Assembly: GCF_018362975.1 (NCBI RefSeq)
Contig: NZ_CP074371.1
Location: 7,254,001-7,318,000, forward strand
Length of the DNA stretch: 64,000 bases
Direction: 5' to 3'
From: Nocardia tengchongensis
Lineage (GTDB): Bacteria; Actinomycetota; Actinomycetes; Mycobacteriales; Mycobacteriaceae
Shown here: positions 25,230 to 33,437 of the stretch, piece after piece
Numbering within the stretch: the first letter of the stretch is position 1
How the letters are laid out: every line of letters begins with the position of its first letter
Translations under genes and position numbers: made by a program
The notes under the pieces: model-generated
What the model saw: only the letters and a program-made list of their open reading frames with translations
Told to the model about the DNA's origin: nothing
The model's database searches: none

Positions 25230-26488
25230 AGATCTTGATGGTGTCGTGGGAGTACCCACCCGTCGTAGTCGGTGGGCTGGGCCGCCACGTCCATCACCTG
25301 GCCGTCGAGCTGGCCGCCGCCGGGCACGAAGTCGTCGTGCTGGCGCGCCGGCCGATGGGCACCGACGGCACCACCCACCCGACGCACTCCTTCATCGAGG
25401 AGCGCGTGCTGGTGGTGGCCGTCGCCGAGGATCCGCCGGTCTTCGACTTCGGCGAGGACATGCTGGCCTGGACCCTGGCCATGGGACACGCCATGGTGCG
25501 GGCCGGGATCGCGCTCGACAAGCCGGGCATCGGCGAGGGCTGGACGCCCGACGTGGTGCACGCCCACGACTGGCTGGTCGCGCACCCGGCCATCACCCTG
25601 GCCGAGTACTACGACGTGCCGCTGGTCTCCACCATTCACGCCACCGAGGCGGGCCGCCACAGCGGCTGGGTGTCGGGGCGGGTGAACCGGCAGGTGCACT
25701 CGGTGGAGTGGTGGCTGGCGCACGAATCCGACGCGCTCATCACCTGTTCGGAGTCCATGAAGGACGAGGTGCACCGGCTCTACGGCGCCGAGAAGGTGCC
25801 GATGACGGTGATCCGCAACGGTATCGACGTGGGCGCGTGGACCTTCCGTGAGCGCGCGCCGCGCTCCGGGCCGCCGCGACTGCTCTACGTCGGCCGCCTC
25901 GAATACGAGAAGGGCATCCAGGACGCCATCGCCGCGCTGCCGCGCATCCGCAAGGCGCACCCCGGCACCACCCTCACCGTGGCCGGTATCGGCACCCAGT
26001 TCGATTGGCTGCGTGAGCGGGCGCGCGCCCACCGGGTGGCCCGCGCGGTCAATTTCGTCGGCAAGCTCGACCACACCGATCTGCTCGGCTGGCTGCACAG
26101 CGCCGACGCCATCGTGCTGCCCAGCCGCTACGAGCCGTTCGGCATCGTGGCGCTGGAGGCCGCGGCGGCCGGTACCCCGCTGATCACCTCCACCGCCGGC
26201 GGGCTCGGCGACCTCGTCACCGACGGCGTCACCGGCGCGTCCTTCGAACCGGCGGACGTGAACGGCGTTGCGGAAGCGGTCATTTCGGTGCTCGACGATG
26301 CGTCCGCCGCACAGGATCGCGCCTGGGCCGCCCGCGAACGACTCACCGCGGACTTCGCATGGGATGTGGTGGCCGAGGAAACCGCGCTGGTCTACCAGGG
26401 CGCGAAGCGTCGCGTGCGCAACCCCGTCGGACGGCCGGTCATCTCGGAACGTCCACTGCCCGAACGGGATCCGAACCAGCCGTACTGA
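25226..26488 (+). CDS. GT4 glycosyltransferase, MGLP locus (Rv3032-like)
   Basis: A 420-residue retaining glycosyltransferase. The N-terminal MVSWEYPPVVVGGLGRHVHHL carries the glycogen-synthase-type glycine loop, VVHAHDWLVAHPA follows, and the donor site is RYEPFGIVALEAAAAGTPLI (EX7E motif). Rv3032 homologues extend alpha-1,4-glucan for methylglucose lipopolysaccharide and glycogen-like polymer. ATGA overlap with the GH57 gene shows a three-gene operon. A hairpin follows the stop. Confidence 0.88.
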   Translation: MKILMVSWEYPPVVVGGLGRHVHHLAVELAAAGHEVVVLARRPMGTDGTTHPTHSFIEERVLVVAVAEDPPVFDFGEDMLAWTLAMGHAMVRAGIALDKPGIGEGWTPDVVHAHDWLVAHPAITLAEYYDVPLVSTIHATEAGRHSGWVSGRVNRQVHSVEWWLAHESDALITCSESMKDEVHRLYGAEKVPMTVIRNGIDVGAWTFRERAPRSGPPRLLYVGRLEYEKGIQDAIAALPRIRKAHPGTTLTVAGIGTQFDWLRERARAHRVARAVNFVGKLDHTDLLGWLHSADAIVLPSRYEPFGIVALEAAAAGTPLITSTAGGLGDLVTDGVTGASFEPADVNGVAEAVISVLDDASAAQDRAWAARERLTADFAWDVVAEETALVYQGAKRRVRNPVGRPVISERPLPERDPNQPY

Positions 26489-26526
26489 GCGGCCGGGTTC
26501 GGGAAATTTCGGACGGACACCCCTGC

Positions 26527-26558
26527 GCCTCGAATTGGAACGAGTTCTAATTCGAGGC
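26527..26558. terminator. Bidirectional terminator between GT4 and cupin genes
   Basis: A 14-bp stem with one G-U pair (GCCTCGAATTGGAA with its partner) and a CGAG loop lies between convergent stops at 26488 and 26578. Confidence 0.7.
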
Positions 26559-26577
26559 CCTGTTCGTCGCGGGCCCG

Positions 26578-27012
26578 TCAGTCGAACGCGCAGCCCGGGT
26601 TCGGGGCGTCCTCGGACAGCGGACTGCCCGCGGGCAGCACATAGAGCACGTCGAGGATCTGCGCCTCGGTGCCCAGATTCCGTTCCAGATGCACGTTCCC
26701 GAGACCGGCCCGCTCCACGAACGCGGTACCCGCCCCGCCGACCTGATCGATCGCGCAATCCGCGCCGTAATGACTCAGCTCGCCCTGCCGCAGCACCGCG
26801 TACAGCGTGCCGTCGTGGTAGTGCCACCCGGTGGAACCGCCTGGGGCGATGGTGATTTCACGCAGTATGTAGTCGGTGTCACCGATGGTGGTGCGCGAGA
26901 TGATCACCCCCGTGACGCCGTTCGACGGCGTCGCCTGCGCGGTCGCCGCGCACGACCCCACCAGCGCGCACGAGGCCAGACCCGCCAGTACAGCTCGAGA
27001 ACCGAGAGTCAC
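26578..27012 (-). CDS. Secreted cupin-domain protein
   Basis: A 144-residue exported protein: signal peptide ending near TAQA (about residue 27), then a cupin-like barrel. STGWHYHDGTLYAVLRQGELSHYG carries the His residues of cupin motif 1, and LGNVHLERN provides a further His. Two mature cysteines (DCAID and PGCAFD) could form a disulfide. Cupins bind metals or small ligands; no enzyme activity can be assigned. It appears monocistronic. Confidence 0.75.
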   Translation of the reverse strand: MTLGSRAVLAGLASCALVGSCAATAQATPSNGVTGVIISRTTIGDTDYILREITIAPGGSTGWHYHDGTLYAVLRQGELSHYGADCAIDQVGGAGTAFVERAGLGNVHLERNLGTEAQILDVLYVLPAGSPLSEDAPNPGCAFD

Positions 27013-27050
27013 CAGGCCACGCTATCGCGCGCCACCGGTCGGCGAAAACC

Positions 27051-27587
27051 CTAGGCGTCCATCTTTTTCAGGGCCTTCTGGACGGTGAGGTAGGTGCGGG
27101 TGGTCATGTCCTTGCCCCAGGCCTTCTCGATGGTCTGCATGAAGCCGGTGGTGCTGGGGTCGGTGTTGTCGATGACGGTGAGCAACGCGGCGGCGGGCTT
27201 GTCGTAGCGGACCACGCGGACCGGGGAGCCTTCGGGGAAGTCGGGTATGGACTTCGGGTGTTCTCGGACGAAGGTGACCGTCAGATACGTCTCGCGGCCG
27301 TGGGTGAGACCCGCGTAAGGATCGGAGTCGACGAGCGCCTGGAGTTGGGCGCGGGTGCGGATCAGGGTGCCGCCGGGGATGCCCAGTTCGGCGGTCAAGG
27401 CCTGCTGGATCTTCGATTCCAGGGCCGGCACGTTCGTGTCGTCGGACCGGAAGACGACATTGCCACTGGCCAGCAGGGTGCTGACCTTGGCGAAGCCGAG
27501 ACCCTCGAACACGCCGCGCAGCTTCTCGCCGCGCATGTTGGGGTTGGTCGGCATGATCCCGCGCAGGAAGGCGGCGTACTGGTGCAT
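27051..27587 (-). CDS. DUF1697 family protein
   Basis: A 178-residue cytoplasmic protein of the DUF1697 family, recognised by the N-terminal YAAFLRGIMPTNPNMRGEKLRGVFEGLGF, VSTLLASGNVVFRS, YLTVTFV and the C-terminal WGKDMTTRTYLTVQKAL. The family has a duplicated ferredoxin-like fold and no defined biochemical role. It starts at ATG 27587, close to the hexapeptide acyltransferase gene on the same strand. Confidence 0.85.
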   Translation of the reverse strand: MHQYAAFLRGIMPTNPNMRGEKLRGVFEGLGFAKVSTLLASGNVVFRSDDTNVPALESKIQQALTAELGIPGGTLIRTRAQLQALVDSDPYAGLTHGRETYLTVTFVREHPKSIPDFPEGSPVRVVRYDKPAAALLTVIDNTDPSTTGFMQTIEKAWGKDMTTRTYLTVQKALKKMDA

Positions 27588-27619
27588 GGCCGTGAACCTA
27601 CCTGCGCGGGGCGACAGCG

Positions 27620-28354
27620 TCAGGACGCCGCGATACCGCTTTTCTTGCGTTCGATGTCGGCGAGGGCCGCCATGTGGGCGGCACGGGCCTCGGCGGCGGC
27701 GTCCCAGGTTTCCTTGCGGTTCTTGACCGCGCGGGCGGGAGCGCCGACACAGATGGCGTAGTCGGGGTAGTCGCCCTTGACGACGGCGTGCGCGCCCAGC
27801 ACGCAGCCGCGGCCGACGCGGGTGGAGCGCAGCACGGTGACCTTGGCGGCGATCCAGGTGTCGGGGCCGATGCGGACCGGCGACTTCACGATGCCCTGAT
27901 CCTTGATGGGCAGGTTGATGTCGTCGGTGACATGGTCGAAGTCGCAGATGTAGCACCAGTCGGCGACCAGGGTGGATTCGCCGATCTCGATGTCGAGGTA
28001 GGTGTTGACGACGTTGTCCTTGCCGAACACAACCTTGTCGCCGATGCGCAGCGAACCCTCGTGGCAGCGAATGGCATTGCCGTCGCCGATGTGCACCCAG
28101 CGGCCGATCTCGAGCCGGGCCAGTTCCGGGGTGGCGTGGACTTCCACGTTCTTGCCCAGGAAGACCATGCCGCGCAGCACGATGTGCGGGTTGGCCATCT
28201 TGAACTTGAACAGCCGGTAGTAGCGCACCAGGTACCAGGGCGTGTAGGCGCGGTTGGCGAGAACCCACTTCAGAGACGCGGGCGTGAGGAAACGGGCCTG
28301 CTCCGGATCCCGGCGGCGCGAACCCGCCAACGCGAGCGCAACGGTGCGCCCCAC
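27620..28354 (-). CDS. Left-handed beta-helix (hexapeptide) acyltransferase, Rv3034c-like
   Basis: A 244-residue hexapeptide-repeat transferase. Successive short turns such as IGRWVHIGDGNAIRC, IGDKVVFGKDNVVN, IGPDTWIAAKVTVLRS and VGRGCVLGAHAVV form the beta-helix; VGAPARAV is the usual C-terminal turn. CDFDHVTDDI provides a probable catalytic His. The family O- or N-acetylates sugars. Its position beside the Rv3035-like gene follows the mycobacterial order. Acceptor unknown. Confidence 0.85.
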   Translation of the reverse strand: MGRTVALALAGSRRRDPEQARFLTPASLKWVLANRAYTPWYLVRYYRLFKFKMANPHIVLRGMVFLGKNVEVHATPELARLEIGRWVHIGDGNAIRCHEGSLRIGDKVVFGKDNVVNTYLDIEIGESTLVADWCYICDFDHVTDDINLPIKDQGIVKSPVRIGPDTWIAAKVTVLRSTRVGRGCVLGAHAVVKGDYPDYAICVGAPARAVKNRKETWDAAAEARAAHMAALADIERKKSGIAAS

Positions 28355-28504
28355 ATGCTCGTCACGAACTACTCCCTGTGTTCACCGGTCGTTTCAACGA
28401 GGGTATCCGTCCCCTGCGCGGGGCACGAAAGTAGGCTGTGCTCCGGCTGTAGCAACCCGGCGACAATCCTCAGACTTCCGTACTGGCAGAAGGGACACCA
28501 GCAG

Positions 28505-29845
28505 GTGCGAAACGGCAGGCGGCGGACCGGACGTGATCGACGCTCGAGCACCGGGGCCAAGGCGCTGGCCTTGGCGGGCGCCGGGTTGTTCGCGCTGACG
28601 GCGTGCTCGTACGGCAGCACCAAGGTCGACGATATCGGCGTCGGTCCCGGCAAGGGCTGGCCGATGGCGTTCGGGGATGCCCGCAACAGCGGGTCGAGCG
28701 CGGTCACCGGGTCCCGGAATCTGGCCTTGAATTGGTCTCGGCCCGTGGGCGGTCCGGTCGCGCAGCCGGTGACCATCGGCGGCGACGGGCAGCTGTATGT
28801 CACCACCCGCACCAACGGGTGCAACATCGTCTCGTTCCAGATGCCGACGGGCCGTAAGCGTTTCTGCAATCCGATGGGCCCCAGCGCCATCGCCGGCGGC
28901 GCCGCGGTGGACGGCACCGGCAATGTGTACGCCGGCGACGACGGCGGGGTGAACTCCTTCAACAATCTGGGGCAGCCCCGCTGGCGCACCCCCGCCGCCG
29001 GGACGCCGGTCTCGGTGCAGTTCACCGGTGACGGAAAAGTCCTGTCCGTCACCCAGTCCGGGCAGGTGGACGTCCTGATCCGGCAGACCGGCGCCCGCCA
29101 GGTCCCCACCTCCCAGCTGCTCGGTGAGCCCGACTTCCTGACCAACCCGGCGCTGAGCCGCCCGCCGGACGGCCAGGGTCTCGAGGATTGCGCGACCGGC
29201 GGCCCGCAGTGCCCGGTCGCGAATGTGTCGGCGGTGGACCAGAAGTCGGGCCGCTTCTACGCCACCGTGTGGAAGCCGGGCGACGGCCAGGCCGACCTGG
29301 TCGCGCTCACCTACGACGGCAAGGAAGTCCGCGTCGACTGGGACGCCAAGATGCTGAACCAGGGCAGCGCCACCAGCCCCGCCCTGTCCGCGGACGGCGC
29401 CACCGTCTACATCGGCGACAACACCAACCGCCTGATGGCCGTGGACGCCGCCACCGGCCGCACCAAATGGACTCGGGACCTGGGCTTCCCGGCCCGCGGC
29501 GGCATCTCCGTCGCCGACGGCCTGCTGATCCCCGCCGGCGACGAAGGCCACCTGATGGCGCTGCGCGATCAGGGCGACACCGCCGACATCGCCTGGGAGC
29601 GTAAGGATCTCGAACTCCGCGGTCGGCCCGTCCAGACCGCCGGCGGCACCGGTTACACCGTCGCCCCGATCGGCGACAAGCTGACCCTGGTCACCTTCGA
29701 CACCCGCTCCGGCGCCACCATCCAGTCCAACGACCTGCCGGGGGCCGAGGGCACCACCGTCGCCACCTCCATCGGCGACAAGGGCGAAGTCGTGGTCACC
29801 ACTCGCATCGGCGAACTCTTCGTCTTCAAGCCGGAGAAGAAGTAG
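28505..29845 (+). CDS. PQQ-like beta-propeller lipoprotein, Rv3035-like
   Basis: A 446-residue exported protein. The GTG at 28505 gives a basic N-terminus, a hydrophobic segment and a lipobox FALTAC. The mature part is built of repeated blades of the PQQ type, e.g. SPALSADGATVYIGDNTNRLMAVDAATGRTKW and GNVYAGDDGGVNSFN. It has no dehydrogenase cofactor residues that I recognise, so a structural or binding role outside the membrane is likely. It is divergent from the hexapeptide transferase, as in M. tuberculosis. Confidence 0.85.
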   Translation: MRNGRRRTGRDRRSSTGAKALALAGAGLFALTACSYGSTKVDDIGVGPGKGWPMAFGDARNSGSSAVTGSRNLALNWSRPVGGPVAQPVTIGGDGQLYVTTRTNGCNIVSFQMPTGRKRFCNPMGPSAIAGGAAVDGTGNVYAGDDGGVNSFNNLGQPRWRTPAAGTPVSVQFTGDGKVLSVTQSGQVDVLIRQTGARQVPTSQLLGEPDFLTNPALSRPPDGQGLEDCATGGPQCPVANVSAVDQKSGRFYATVWKPGDGQADLVALTYDGKEVRVDWDAKMLNQGSATSPALSADGATVYIGDNTNRLMAVDAATGRTKWTRDLGFPARGGISVADGLLIPAGDEGHLMALRDQGDTADIAWERKDLELRGRPVQTAGGTGYTVAPIGDKLTLVTFDTRSGATIQSNDLPGAEGTTVATSIGDKGEVVVTTRIGELFVFKPEKK

Positions 29846-29851
29846 CGGCCA

Positions 29852-30169
29852 CTAGCGCAGCGTCGACGCGAACGCGTCGACGTTGGCCGAAACACGCTGC
29901 AGGAGATCGAGCAGCGTGCGGTAGTCGTCGTCGGTGAGGCCCGCGGTGACGGCCGCGCGTTGAATCTGGATGCGCTCCAGCAGTTTCGCGTGCGTCTCGA
30001 CGCCTTCCTGGGTCAGCACGTAGGTTCCGGCGTCGGTCGGCGCGACCCAGCCGCGGTCCACCAGCGCGCCGACATACGGTGCGGCCGTGGGCTCTTGCGC
30101 GTTCAGGAACGGGGCCAGGGCGACGTCGAGCCCGGCCGCGTCGAGCGGGCCGATCACGCGCACACCCAT
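29852..30169 (-). CDS. Small winged-helix (MarR-like) protein
   Basis: A 105-residue protein in which PTAAPYVGALVDRGWVAPTDAGTYVLTQEGVETHAKLLERIQ resembles the recognition helix, wing and following helix of MarR-type domains, and LTDDDYRTLLDLLQRVSANVDAF the terminal dimer helix. At 105 residues it lacks part of a full MarR N-terminus, so it may be truncated. It converges with the propeller gene; a 10-bp inverted repeat at 29861-29882 lies inside its 3' end. Confidence 0.65.
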   Translation of the reverse strand: MGVRVIGPLDAAGLDVALAPFLNAQEPTAAPYVGALVDRGWVAPTDAGTYVLTQEGVETHAKLLERIQIQRAAVTAGLTDDDYRTLLDLLQRVSANVDAFASTLR

Positions 30170-30181
30170 CGCCGTGCCGCG

Positions 30182-30283
30182 TTCACGGCGGCCACGGCGG
30201 ACTGGCCCGATCCGGAACGCGCCGAATTCGCACGATTGCTCACCAGATTCGTCGCGAACTTCGACGCGGTCAGCGGCGGGTAG
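30182..30283 (+). pseudogene. Possible remnant of a MarR C-terminus
   Basis: The plus-strand frame ending at the TAG at 30281-30283 reads FTAATADWPDPERAEFARLL followed by TRFVANFDAVSGG, like the last helix of MarR regulators, with mostly G/C third positions. No upstream plus-strand coding connects to it; the region before it is the opposite-strand winged-helix gene. It may be the tail of a deleted gene. This is a weak call. Confidence 0.3.
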
Positions 30284-30286
30284 GAG

Positions 30287-30748
30287 TCAGTCCGGGCGGA
30301 CCCCGTCTAGGACGATGGCGGCGCGTTCGAGCATCGCCATGAGGGCGGCGGATTCGGCCTCGGTGAACTCCGCGGCGAGCGCCCGTTCCACCGGGACCGC
30401 GCGTTTGTCGGCAGCGCGCATCACCTTGCGGCCCTCGTCGGTGAGGCTGGTCTCGAGCACATTGCGGTGCCAGGCGTGCGGGGTGCGTTCGATGAGGCCG
30501 CGGTCGCGCAGGTTGGTCAGCACGGTGTTCATGGTGGGCGGGGTGACGCCGCAGCGGCGGGCCAGTTCGGCGGCCGAGATGCCGGGATTCTCGCTGAGGA
30601 CGTAGAGGGCCGCGTACTGCGGGATGGTCACGCCCGTGGGCTTGAGAGCGGCGTTCTTCGCGCCCATCAGCGCCTGTTCGGCGCGCTTGATGTAGCTCCC
30701 CAGGCGTTCTTCGACCGGCATCGACGTCACCTCGGCATGATAGCTCAC
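30287..30748 (-). CDS. MarR family transcriptional regulator
   Basis: A 153-residue regulator. The winged helix is ISAAELARRCGVTPPTMNTVLTNLRDRGLIERTP, followed by the wing NVLETSLTDEGRKVM and a C-terminal dimer helix. In-frame starts exist at 30748 and at the MPVEERLGSY methionine 27 bases later. It is divergent from an F420/FMN PPOX-type gene; a perfect ATTAGA-CC-TCTAAT repeat lies between them, suggesting direct repression. Confidence 0.88.
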   Translation of the reverse strand: MSYHAEVTSMPVEERLGSYIKRAEQALMGAKNAALKPTGVTIPQYAALYVLSENPGISAAELARRCGVTPPTMNTVLTNLRDRGLIERTPHAWHRNVLETSLTDEGRKVMRAADKRAVPVERALAAEFTEAESAALMAMLERAAIVLDGVRPD

Positions 30749-30772
30749 GCCATTGTTCGAACCTTGACTGTT

Positions 30773-30786
30773 ATTAGACCTCTAAT
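30773..30786. promoter_or_regulatory. Candidate MarR operator
   Basis: ATTAGA-CC-TCTAAT is a perfect 14-bp inverted repeat in the 85-bp region between the divergent marR-like and PPOX genes, in an A/T-rich stretch likely to hold both promoters. Confidence 0.5.
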
Positions 30787-30833
30787 CTATCTTCGCTCTC
30801 GTACTCAGATGTCGTCTCTATCGTTCGGAAGGC

Positions 30834-31238
30834 ATGCGCATGTCCCACACCGTGATTCCCGAGAAGTACACCGACCTGCTCACCCGCCCGCTGTTCGCGC
30901 ACCTGGCCACCCTGAATCCCGATGGCACGCCCCAGGTCACGCCGATCTGGCAGCTCTGGGACGGGGAGTTCCTGCGCTTCACCACGACCACCACCCGGGC
31001 CAAGCACCGCAACACCGCGCGCGACCCGCATGTGGCGGTCAGCATCAACGATCCGGAGGCCCCCTACCGCTACCTGGAGATCCGCGGCGTCATCGAGCGC
31101 GTCGACGCCGATCCGGAGGGCGAGTTCTTCGATGTCCTGGCACAGCGCTACGGGCTGCCCTACGAGAAGCCGGTGGGCGACCACCCCGACCGCGTGGTGC
31201 TGGTCATGCGGCCGACGCACACCACCTATCAGGGGTGA
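30834..31238 (+). CDS. PPOX-class F420/FMN-dependent oxidoreductase, Rv1155-like
   Basis: A 134-residue split-barrel flavoprotein. LLTRPLFAHLATLNPDGTPQVTPIWQLW, TRAKHRNTARDPHVAVSIND and YRYLEIRGVIE are the conserved flavin-fold segments of the PPOX class F420-dependent group. Members reduce F420-linked or other small substrates; the substrate is unknown. Control by the divergent MarR suggests induction by a small molecule. Confidence 0.85.
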   Translation: MRMSHTVIPEKYTDLLTRPLFAHLATLNPDGTPQVTPIWQLWDGEFLRFTTTTTRAKHRNTARDPHVAVSINDPEAPYRYLEIRGVIERVDADPEGEFFDVLAQRYGLPYEKPVGDHPDRVVLVMRPTHTTYQG

Positions 31239-31244
31239 CCGCCG

Positions 31245-32405
31245 CTAGGGGGTGGCGCAGAGGAAAACCGTTGCCGTGCGGCCGATTCGGGTGACGACCA
31301 GGGTGTGCGGGATCTTGCCGCGGGGCTTGATGCGGGCGCGGAGGGCGTCGGGGTCGATATCGACTCCGCGGGTGAGGATTTCGAGGGGCCCGCAGTCGCG
31401 GCGGTGGAGTTCGGCGCGCAGGGGCTTCTCGCGGAATTCCATGCGGTCGAGGATGCGGAAGCCGCGGACGCCGTCGGGGACCTTGTCACCGGTGAGGTAG
31501 GCGATGCGCGGATCCAGTTGCCACAGGTCGTGTTTCGCGGCGTAGTGGCGGACCAGGCCGGCGCGGACCACCGCGCCGTCGGGGTCGACGATCCACTCCC
31601 CCGGCTCGCGCTCGGGGATGTCGTCGGGGGCGGTGTCGGTGAGGGTCCACGGGGCCGCGGTGGCGGACAGCACCGTCGCGCGGCGGGTGACGCCGGGCTC
31701 GGCCAAACCCGTTGACCACAGGCAGGCTTCGCGCACCGCGCCGTCGAGGGACACCACCTCGACTTCCCCGGCCCAGCCGAGGGTGTCGAAATCCAGTCCG
31801 GGAGCGCACTTCACGGCCAGGTCGCGGCCCGCGTAGGCGGTGAGCAGGTCGGGCAGGGGCGGCTGGAGTTTGGCCGGGTCGTGGGTGCGGCGGCCATCGG
31901 CGCGCCGGGCCGGGTCGGCGATCACCACCTCGGCGGTGCTGCACGGGACCAGGGCATCCGCCTTGGCCAGCAACACCTTTCGAACGCCGAGGTTGTGGGC
32001 GGCCATGGCCAGGCGGACCTCGTCGAGGTCGCTGCCGAGGACCGCGGGGCAGACCTCGGCGAGGGCGGCCAGTTCCGCGCCGATCGAGCAGGTGACGTCG
32101 TGGACGGTGCGGCCCGCGAGCCGCTGGGCGCGGTGCCGGGCCACCGCGGACGGGGTCGCCTGTTGCAGGGCGTCGTCGGTGAAGAGCCAGTCGTCCGCGT
32201 CCGCCAGTTTGGCGGTGGCCCGGCGGCGCAGGCGGACGGTTTCGACCAGGGCCGCGGCGCGGTCGCCGTGGCCGCGGCGGATCCGTTCCAGATCCTTGAG
32301 CAGCGAGGCGGACGACAGCGCGACATCGCCCACCTCGGCCAGGGCCGCCGCGCCGGCGGCACTGGAGAGGTAGGCGATGTCGTCGCGAGTGAAGGTGTAG
32401 CCCAC
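31245..32405 (-). CDS. Class I SAM methyltransferase with THUMP-like domain, Rv3037c-like
   Basis: A 386-residue protein. An N-terminal helical part is followed by a SAM-binding core with VHDVTCSIGAELAALAEVCPAVLGSDLDE (motif I region) and EVVIADPARRADGRR, where the acidic-Pro motif resembles nucleic-acid methyltransferases. The C-terminal ILTRGVDIDPDALRARIKPRG fits the THUMP-like domain. RNA modification is likely but the site is unknown. It follows the Rv3038c-like methyltransferase on the same strand, as in M. tuberculosis. Confidence 0.75.
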   Translation of the reverse strand: MGYTFTRDDIAYLSSAAGAAALAEVGDVALSSASLLKDLERIRRGHGDRAAALVETVRLRRRATAKLADADDWLFTDDALQQATPSAVARHRAQRLAGRTVHDVTCSIGAELAALAEVCPAVLGSDLDEVRLAMAAHNLGVRKVLLAKADALVPCSTAEVVIADPARRADGRRTHDPAKLQPPLPDLLTAYAGRDLAVKCAPGLDFDTLGWAGEVEVVSLDGAVREACLWSTGLAEPGVTRRATVLSATAAPWTLTDTAPDDIPEREPGEWIVDPDGAVVRAGLVRHYAAKHDLWQLDPRIAYLTGDKVPDGVRGFRILDRMEFREKPLRAELHRRDCGPLEILTRGVDIDPDALRARIKPRGKIPHTLVVTRIGRTATVFLCATP

Positions 32406-32424
32406 GGGATTTCGTGGAGTCGGC

Positions 32425-33402
32425 CTACTTGGCGGACGTGCCGGGCTTCACGCCGGTGATCATGGCGTTGTAGAAGAACTGGCGGGGCACCACGTGGCGC
32501 AGCACCTTCTCGTCGAGAGCGGAGAACGCCAGCCACGCCTTGTACTGGGCCAGGCGGTAGCGCATGGTCAGCTTCTCCTCGGGCACGGCGGCCTCGAAGG
32601 TGCGGACCGGCCAGCCCCACAGGGCGGCGGCGAATTCCTCGGTCTTGGCCTGCACCTCGACGGCGCCCGCGTTGCGGGCCATCTGCTCCAGGTCGGAGGG
32701 GTCGAAGGTGTGCAGGTCGACGACGGCCTCGAGGGCGGCCGCGCGCGAGGACTCGTCGAGCTCGGCCTGCGGGCGACGCCAGCCGCTCAGGAACGGCAGC
32801 TTGGTGACGGTGGTGGTGACCTTCCAGGTGGCCTGACCCAGCCGGCGGGCGTAGATGTTGCCGATGGTGGTCGGCTCACCGGCGAACACGAAGCGGCCGC
32901 CCGGCTTCAGCACGCGCAGGCATTCCTTGAGCGCCAGTTCCACGTCGGGGATGTGGTGCAGCACGGCGTGACCGACGACCAGGTCGAAGGTGTCGTCCTC
33001 GTACGGGATGGTCTCGGCGTCGGCGACCCGGCCGTCCACGTCCAGGCCCAGGTTCTGGCCGTTGCGGGTGGCGACCTTGACCATGCCCGGCGACAGGTCG
33101 GTGACCGAGCCACGCTTGGCCACGCCGCCCTGCATCAGGTTCAGCAGGAAGAAGCCGGTGCCGCAGCCGAGTTCGAGGGCCCGCTCGTAGGGCTGCTCGG
33201 AGCTGGGGGCGACGGCGTCGAAGCGACCCCGGGCGTATTCGATGCAGCGCTCGTCGTAGGAGATCGACCACTTGTCGTCGTAGGTCTCGGCTTCCCAGTC
33301 GTGATACAGGACCTGGGCGAGCTTGTTGTCGCTATACGCGGCCTGGACCTCGGCCTCGGTGGCGTGCGGGTTCGGCGCGGGGTCTTCAGGACCAACTGTC
33401 AT
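32425..33402 (-). CDS. Class I SAM-dependent methyltransferase, Rv3038c-like
   Basis: A 325-residue methyltransferase; ATG at 33402. Motif I is ALELGCGTGFFLLNLM, then VTDLSPGMVKVA, a motif II-like DLVVGHAVLHHIPDV and a motif III CLRVLKPGGRFVFAGEP. The C-terminal 120 residues are a family-specific helical extension. The ubiE-like core suggests a small-molecule or lipid acceptor (inference). It starts a short same-strand run with the THUMP-like gene. Confidence 0.85.
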   Translation of the reverse strand: MTVGPEDPAPNPHATEAEVQAAYSDNKLAQVLYHDWEAETYDDKWSISYDERCIEYARGRFDAVAPSSEQPYERALELGCGTGFFLLNLMQGGVAKRGSVTDLSPGMVKVATRNGQNLGLDVDGRVADAETIPYEDDTFDLVVGHAVLHHIPDVELALKECLRVLKPGGRFVFAGEPTTIGNIYARRLGQATWKVTTTVTKLPFLSGWRRPQAELDESSRAAALEAVVDLHTFDPSDLEQMARNAGAVEVQAKTEEFAAALWGWPVRTFEAAVPEEKLTMRYRLAQYKAWLAFSALDEKVLRHVVPRQFFYNAMITGVKPGTSAK

Positions 33403-33437
33403 GCAGGCTAGCCTAATGAATAGCCCGGTGAGGGGTG

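Noticed and set aside
28394..29551. Minus-strand frame opposite the beta-propeller gene
   Set aside because: No ribosome site and composition of a shadow frame; the plus-strand lipoprotein has clear blades and a lipobox.
29861..29882. CGTCGACGCG inverted repeat as a recombination or attachment site
   Set aside because: It sits at the 3' end of a coding gene between convergent stops and is better explained as a terminator-like stem; there is no integrase nearby.
33403..33420. AGGCTAGCCT near the Rv3038c-like start as an iron (IdeR/DtxR) box
   Set aside because: Only the inner ten bases are palindromic; the 19-bp IdeR consensus ends are missing and the site overlaps the start codon.
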